Assembly: GCA_045543095.1 (NCBI GenBank) | Contig: JAZQMC010000008.1 | Location: 62,001 to 126,000 of the forward strand | From: Fimenecus sp045543095 | GTDB taxonomy: Bacteria > Bacillota > Clostridia > Oscillospirales > Acutalibacteraceae | Reading direction: 5' to 3' | DNA: 64,000 nt | Shown: positions 61,110 to 64,000 of the stretch, in pieces | Numbering within the stretch: position 1 is the stretch's first letter | Layout of the letters: each line of letters begins with the position of its first letter | Notes under the pieces: model-generated | Databases searched by the model: none | The model's input: only the letters and a program-made list of their open reading frames with translations | What the model was told of the DNA's origin: nothing | Program-made: the position numbers and the translations under genes

Positions 61110-61943
61110 TTAACTTAAGTTGAGCTTGCGGTCAAGCAGCCAATATTGAAGCGAATAAAGCACCGCACAGAAAACACCTATAAAGAGTATTCCGCAAAGC
61201 AAAAGTAATGCGAGTACGGGGGCAAAATGATTTTCGTCAATCTGACCAAGCCATACACCCAGTGACTCAATACCGAAAAGTCCGAACATCTGAACAACGA
61301 ATGTGAAAACACTGTTTGCTGCATAGTAAATACCGATTGAAGTTATGATTTTTGCTTTTTTTGCAATTATTGAACCTACTGTTATGCAACAGAATACAAA
61401 TAATGTTGTGAAAACGCTGAGAAGCAAAAGTGCCAACAAGATTTCTAAAATATAGATTAAGAAATATCCAAGTCCTGCACCATTAATAACCTCAAGGATG
61501 AATTCATCCAAAACCTCTGTCCATAATCGTTTATCAAAAATAACATCAGGAATTCCCACTGCAAGTGCTATCAAAATGTCGAAGAATATTACAAAACCTG
61601 TAAGACTGCTTGCAACAACACTTGTAATAATTTTTGAATTAAGTAATTGTCCGCGTTTTACGGGAAGTGTGAATGTGAGATAGCCCTCATCGGTAAAGAA
61701 ATTCTTATAAAATCTTGTATATACAAAAATTACCGTTATAAATGAGAATGCCACAGCACCCATAACCGCTACGATTGCAACGATTGTTGCCACAACCGTA
61801 AGTATTATGGGTAAATCTTTTTCGCTACCGAAAATACTGATACTCCAACCGCCTGCAAGAGCCAGCACAACTGATGAAAGTGCCGCAATCCACCAATATT
61901 TGAATACGGCTTTAAAATCATATCTTAAAAGCTTTTTTAACAT
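61110..61943 (-). CDS. ABC-2 type transporter permease
   Basis: 277 residues with six transmembrane helices. LLRYDFKAVFKYWWIAALSS at the N terminus and the DEGYLTFTLPVKRGQLLNSKI segment (about 85-105) are typical of ABC-2 permeases in GntR-regulated exporters of Firmicutes. It overlaps the ATPase gene by 7 nt. It probably works with that ATPase in extrusion of peptides, antibiotics or lipids; the substrate is unknown. Confidence 0.85.
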   Translation of the reverse strand: MLKKLLRYDFKAVFKYWWIAALSSVVLALAGGWSISIFGSEKDLPIILTVVATIVAIVAVMGAVAFSFITVIFVYTRFYKNFFTDEGYLTFTLPVKRGQLLNSKIITSVVASSLTGFVIFFDILIALAVGIPDVIFDKRLWTEVLDEFILEVINGAGLGYFLIYILEILLALLLLSVFTTLFVFCCITVGSIIAKKAKIITSIGIYYAANSVFTFVVQMFGLFGIESLGVWLGQIDENHFAPVLALLLLCGILFIGVFCAVLYSLQYWLLDRKLNLS

Positions 61944-62638
61944 CTGAATACCTCCTTAAACAACTCGTCAAGGGATTTTCCGCTTTCGTTTCGTGCTTCT
62001 TCAGCATTACCTGAACGAAGAATTCTACCGCCGAAGCCTAAAAATACAAAGTCATCAAGCACCTGTTCAACATCTGTGATGAGGTGTGTTGTGATAATGA
62101 TTGTTGCCTCGGGGTTATAGTTACTGACGATTGTACTTAAAATGTATTCGCGTGCAGCGGGGTCAACACCCGCAATGGGCTCGTCAAGAAGATAAAGCTT
62201 TGCATTTCTTGACATTACGAGAATCAACTGCACCTTTTCTTTTGTACCCTTTGAGAGCGATTTAAGGTTTGCACCAAGTTCAATACCCAAATCGGCTAAA
62301 AGCCTGTATGCACGCTCGGTGTCAAAATCTTCATAAAATTCTTCAAAATAATCAACAAGCTCGCTGACCTTCATATTTGAACTGAAATATGTACGCTCTG
62401 GAAGATATGAAATAAGTGCTTTACTCTTTTCGCCCACGGACACACCGTTAACTGTAATTTCACCGCTGTCCGCCTGCAAAAGACCTGAAATAAGCTTCAT
62501 CAATGTACTTTTACCGCAACCGTTCGGTCCTAAAAGACCCACAATTCTGCCTGCCGGAATTTCAAGATTAAAATTATAAAGCACGGGAATATTCTTTTTA
62601 TAAGATTTGGTTAAACCCTTACATTCAAGAATGTTCAT
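61937..62638 (-). CDS. ABC transporter ATP-binding protein
   Basis: 233 residues. Walker A GLLGPNGCGKST (34-45), Q-loop YLPE, signature region LSKGTKEKVQLILVMSRN (about 129-146; LSKGT replaces LSGGQ, as in many ABC-2 exporters), Walker B LYLLDEPIAGVDP and switch His in ITTHL. It overlaps the GntR regulator by 4 nt upstream (ATG-TGA type) and the permease by 7 nt downstream, so the operon is tightly coupled. Confidence 0.92.
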   Translation of the reverse strand: MNILECKGLTKSYKKNIPVLYNFNLEIPAGRIVGLLGPNGCGKSTLMKLISGLLQADSGEITVNGVSVGEKSKALISYLPERTYFSSNMKVSELVDYFEEFYEDFDTERAYRLLADLGIELGANLKSLSKGTKEKVQLILVMSRNAKLYLLDEPIAGVDPAAREYILSTIVSNYNPEATIIITTHLITDVEQVLDDFVFLGFGGRILRSGNAEEARNESGKSLDELFKEVFRC

Positions 62639-62994
62639 ACCATTACCTCCTCAATCATTTTTATGGCGTCTTCTCGCGAAATTGATAATTCTTTCATATT
62701 CTTTGAGAATTCGCGGACAAGTTGTTCTGCCATTTTGTGTCTGCAGACTGCAACTATCTGCTCGTCTTCGGTGACAAATCTGCCGAGTGTTCCTTTTGAA
62801 ATGATAAGCCCTTCATTTTCAAGCTCCGAGAACGCGTGCTGAACTGTGTTGGGGTTAACCGCCGCTTCAAGTGCTATTTGTCGCACACTTGGAATCTGCT
62901 CACCGGCTTTATACTCTCCCGACAAAACCTTTTTAACTATTCTGTCAGAAATCTGCAGATAAACCGGTTTATCAGAAGAAAACTTCCATGCCAT
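62635..62994 (-). CDS. GntR-family regulator, YtrA type
   Basis: 119 residues. The winged helix-turn-helix (about 10-75) contains ISDRIVKKVLSGEYKAGEQIPSVRQIALEAAVNPNTVQHAFSELENEGLI (in part), typical of the short YtrA subfamily. The C-terminal about 45-residue helical tail is for dimerisation and has no large effector domain. YtrA regulators usually repress their own operon with an ABC exporter and respond to cell-envelope antibiotics. The palindrome at 63010-63029 just after the -10 box is the expected operator. GAGGTG lies before the ATG. Confidence 0.9.
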   Translation of the reverse strand: MAWKFSSDKPVYLQISDRIVKKVLSGEYKAGEQIPSVRQIALEAAVNPNTVQHAFSELENEGLIISKGTLGRFVTEDEQIVAVCRHKMAEQLVREFSKNMKELSISREDAIKMIEEVMV

Positions 62995-63009
62995 AAAATC
63001 ACCTCGTTC

Positions 63010-63029
63010 TGTATTATTGTGTTAATACA
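63010..63029 (-). promoter_or_regulatory. Probable operator of the YtrA-type operon
   Basis: Inverted repeat TGTATTA-N6-TAATACA, immediately downstream of the -10 box and covering the start site, a typical place for autorepression by the GntR protein. Confidence 0.65.
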
Positions 63030-63058
63030 ATGGTACAATACTTATTGTAATTTGTCAA
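63030..63058 (-). promoter_or_regulatory. Promoter of the YtrA-type ABC operon
   Basis: Minus strand TTGACA (63053-63058), 17-bp spacer, TACCAT (63030-63035). Confidence 0.7.
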
Positions 63059-63100
63059 TAGGTTTTTTGAAATCGGGAGCGAATGCACAATGATTTTCAA

Positions 63101-63188
63101 TGTCATTCTGAGGAGCGAAGCAACGAAGAATCTCTGTGGTTTTAACGTTAACTTTGATAAGGATTCTTCGCTACGCTCAGAATGACAC
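63101..63188. repeat. Long imperfect palindrome, family B (copy 2)
   Basis: 88 bp: TGTCATTCTGAGGAGCGAAG at one end, and the matching inverted arm ending CTCAGAATGACAC at the other. It corresponds to the copy at 57642-57730, differing mainly in the centre. Confidence 0.8.
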
Positions 63189-63275
63189 TGATTTTGATGA
63201 GTTGGACAAATTGGGGATTTGTCATTTTTCATAAAAAAAGTATAAAATATTTTGCAAGTGCAATAATATTAAATC

Positions 63276-63304
63276 TTGAATTCCCAAATACTATTGTGTA
63301 TAAT
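63276..63304 (+). promoter_or_regulatory. Promoter of the AI-2E family gene
   Basis: TTGAAT (63276-63281), 17-bp spacer, TATAAT (63299-63304). Confidence 0.7.
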
Positions 63305-63355
63305 ATTTTGTGGTATGTTTATTAGAGGATAATCTGTATTAAAAGGACGAAAATT

Positions 63356-64000
63356 ATGGAATTATCAAAGAAAAATGTAAAAACTATTCTCGGCATAATC
63401 ACTTTCGGAATACTCTTGTTTTCTGCCACCCAGCATTTATCTGCCGTATGGTCATTTATAGGTGGTATTCTTAAAATTATTGCACCGTTAATAGTGGGTT
63501 TTTGCCTTGCATTCATACTTAATATAATTATGACCCTGCTTGAAGATAAGGTTTGGGGATTTATGGGTAAAAGTAAAAAATCATTTGTAAGAAAACTGCA
63601 ACGTCCCGTAAGCCTTGTTTCTACAATTATTTTAATGCTGGGTTTTGTGGTTTTACTTCTTTTCATTATTATCCCCGCACTTAAAGATTCCATTGACCTT
63701 ATGGTTGCGAAAGTTCCTAAATACTATGACAGTGTTGTTCTTTGGATTGACGGTGTTGTTAAGGATTTTGGCCTTGACATAAGCACCGAGGCACTTCACA
63801 ACCCGAAATTCACAATAAACGACATCGCCTCTATGATAGAAAAGGTATTCACCTTTGAGGCAACCGGCGATATTCTCAACACAACGGTGGGCGTTACATC
63901 TTCGGTTATTTCAGGTGTTGCAAATTTTGCTTTGGGCTTTATTCTTGCACTTTACATCTTGGCTGAAAAAGAAAAAATCGGCAAATTCACCCGCAGAATT
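63356..64000 (+). CDS. AI-2E family (PF01594) permease, N-terminal part (cut by window edge)
   Basis: The first 215 codons, open to the window end. It starts MELSKKNVKTILGIITFGIL at an ATG with AAAAGGA upstream. Hydrophobic segments: about 9-27, 32-53 (APLIVGFCLAFILNI), 83-103 (VSTIILMLGFVVLLLFIII), then an extracytoplasmic stretch with VPKYYDSVVLWIDGVV and further helices from about 180 (GVTSSVISGVANFALGFILALYIL). The double-helix-plus-loop layout and the ALYILAEKEKI motif are those of the AI-2E transporter superfamily, which includes transporters of autoinducers and Na+/H+ antiporters. The substrate is not established. Confidence 0.8.
   Translation, partial: MELSKKNVKTILGIITFGILLFSATQHLSAVWSFIGGILKIIAPLIVGFCLAFILNIIMTLLEDKVWGFMGKSKKSFVRKLQRPVSLVSTIILMLGFVVLLLFIIIPALKDSIDLMVAKVPKYYDSVVLWIDGVVKDFGLDISTEALHNPKFTINDIASMIEKVFTFEATGDILNTTVGVTSSVISGVANFALGFILALYILAEKEKIGKFTRRI

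Noticed and set aside
63322..63693. 123-codon frame antisense to the truncated AI-2E gene
   Set aside because: The plus-strand frame encodes a recognisable permease with promoter and ribosome site; the antisense frame has neither.

Overview
The window is a 64 kb stretch of a low-GC Gram-positive chromosome. Strong AGGAGG-type ribosome binding sites, TTGACA/TATAAT promoters with 17-18 bp spacers, frequent TTG and GTG starts, and the gene repertoire (NusG/SecE/L33, MgtE, QueT, VanZ, Crp-type and YtrA-type regulators, AI-2E permease, GH95/GH2 glycosidases) point to a gut-type member of the Clostridia, probably Oscillospirales/Ruminococcaceae-like. No rRNA, tRNA, CRISPR, prophage or transposase gene was recognised.

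Layout. 1-0.6 kb: the nusG-secE-rpmG operon (nusG cut by the window edge). 0.8-1.6 kb: a polysaccharide deacetylase. 1.8-6.3 kb: carAB, preceded by a short T-rich leader ORF ending at an intrinsic terminator. 6.4-9.8 kb: a lipase-like protein, queT behind a preQ1-riboswitch-like leader, and mgtE behind a structured leader with its own small ORF. 10-19.8 kb: a glycan-use region (GPH symporter; GH2 beta-galactosidase, GNAT and GH95 fucosidase on the other strand; a lone E2-type acyltransferase). 20-23.8 kb: a Crp-like regulator with a three-part ABC importer, then an XRE regulator. 23.9-26.7 kb: a uracil salvage group (upp, a DUF523/TudS-type desulfidase, uraA with an attenuator). 26.9-27.7 kb: an EamA permease.

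27.8-52.9 kb is a large cell-surface polysaccharide region of two long minus-strand operons, each with its own Wzx-type flippase, EpsG/Wzy-type polymerase and glycosyltransferases. The first ends in an overlapping cassette that looks like a galacturonate-1-phosphate route to UDP-GalA/UDP-GlcA (galacturonokinase-like kinase, nucleotidyltransferase, UDP-uronate 4-epimerase) plus a VanZ protein. The second starts with an aldolase-aminotransferase fusion and PglC/PglD homologues and ends with the CapE-CapF-CapG set for UDP-L-FucNAc. Between them, on the plus strand, sit a PF14907-type nucleotidyltransferase-like protein and an S24/S26 peptidase.

53-64 kb: an F420-0:glutamate-ligase-like protein next to a GMP synthase lacking its glutaminase domain, a phosphodiesterase and a GH43/GH130-like propeller protein, a ketopantoate reductase, small membrane proteins, a YtrA-type GntR/ABC operon with a palindromic operator, and a truncated AI-2E family permease. 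Two families of palindromic intergenic repeats are scattered through the window.

The observations most worth following are: (i) a CarA whose whole glutaminase triad is replaced, alongside a GMP synthase without a glutaminase domain, suggesting ammonia-fed nucleotide synthesis; (ii) a pyrBI-like UTP attenuator candidate before carAB; (iii) a leader-ORF switch candidate before mgtE; (iv) an apparently new HpcH/HpaI aldolase-PglE aminotransferase fusion; (v) a plant-like galacturonokinase cassette in a polysaccharide operon; and (vi) the upp-tudS-uraA grouping.
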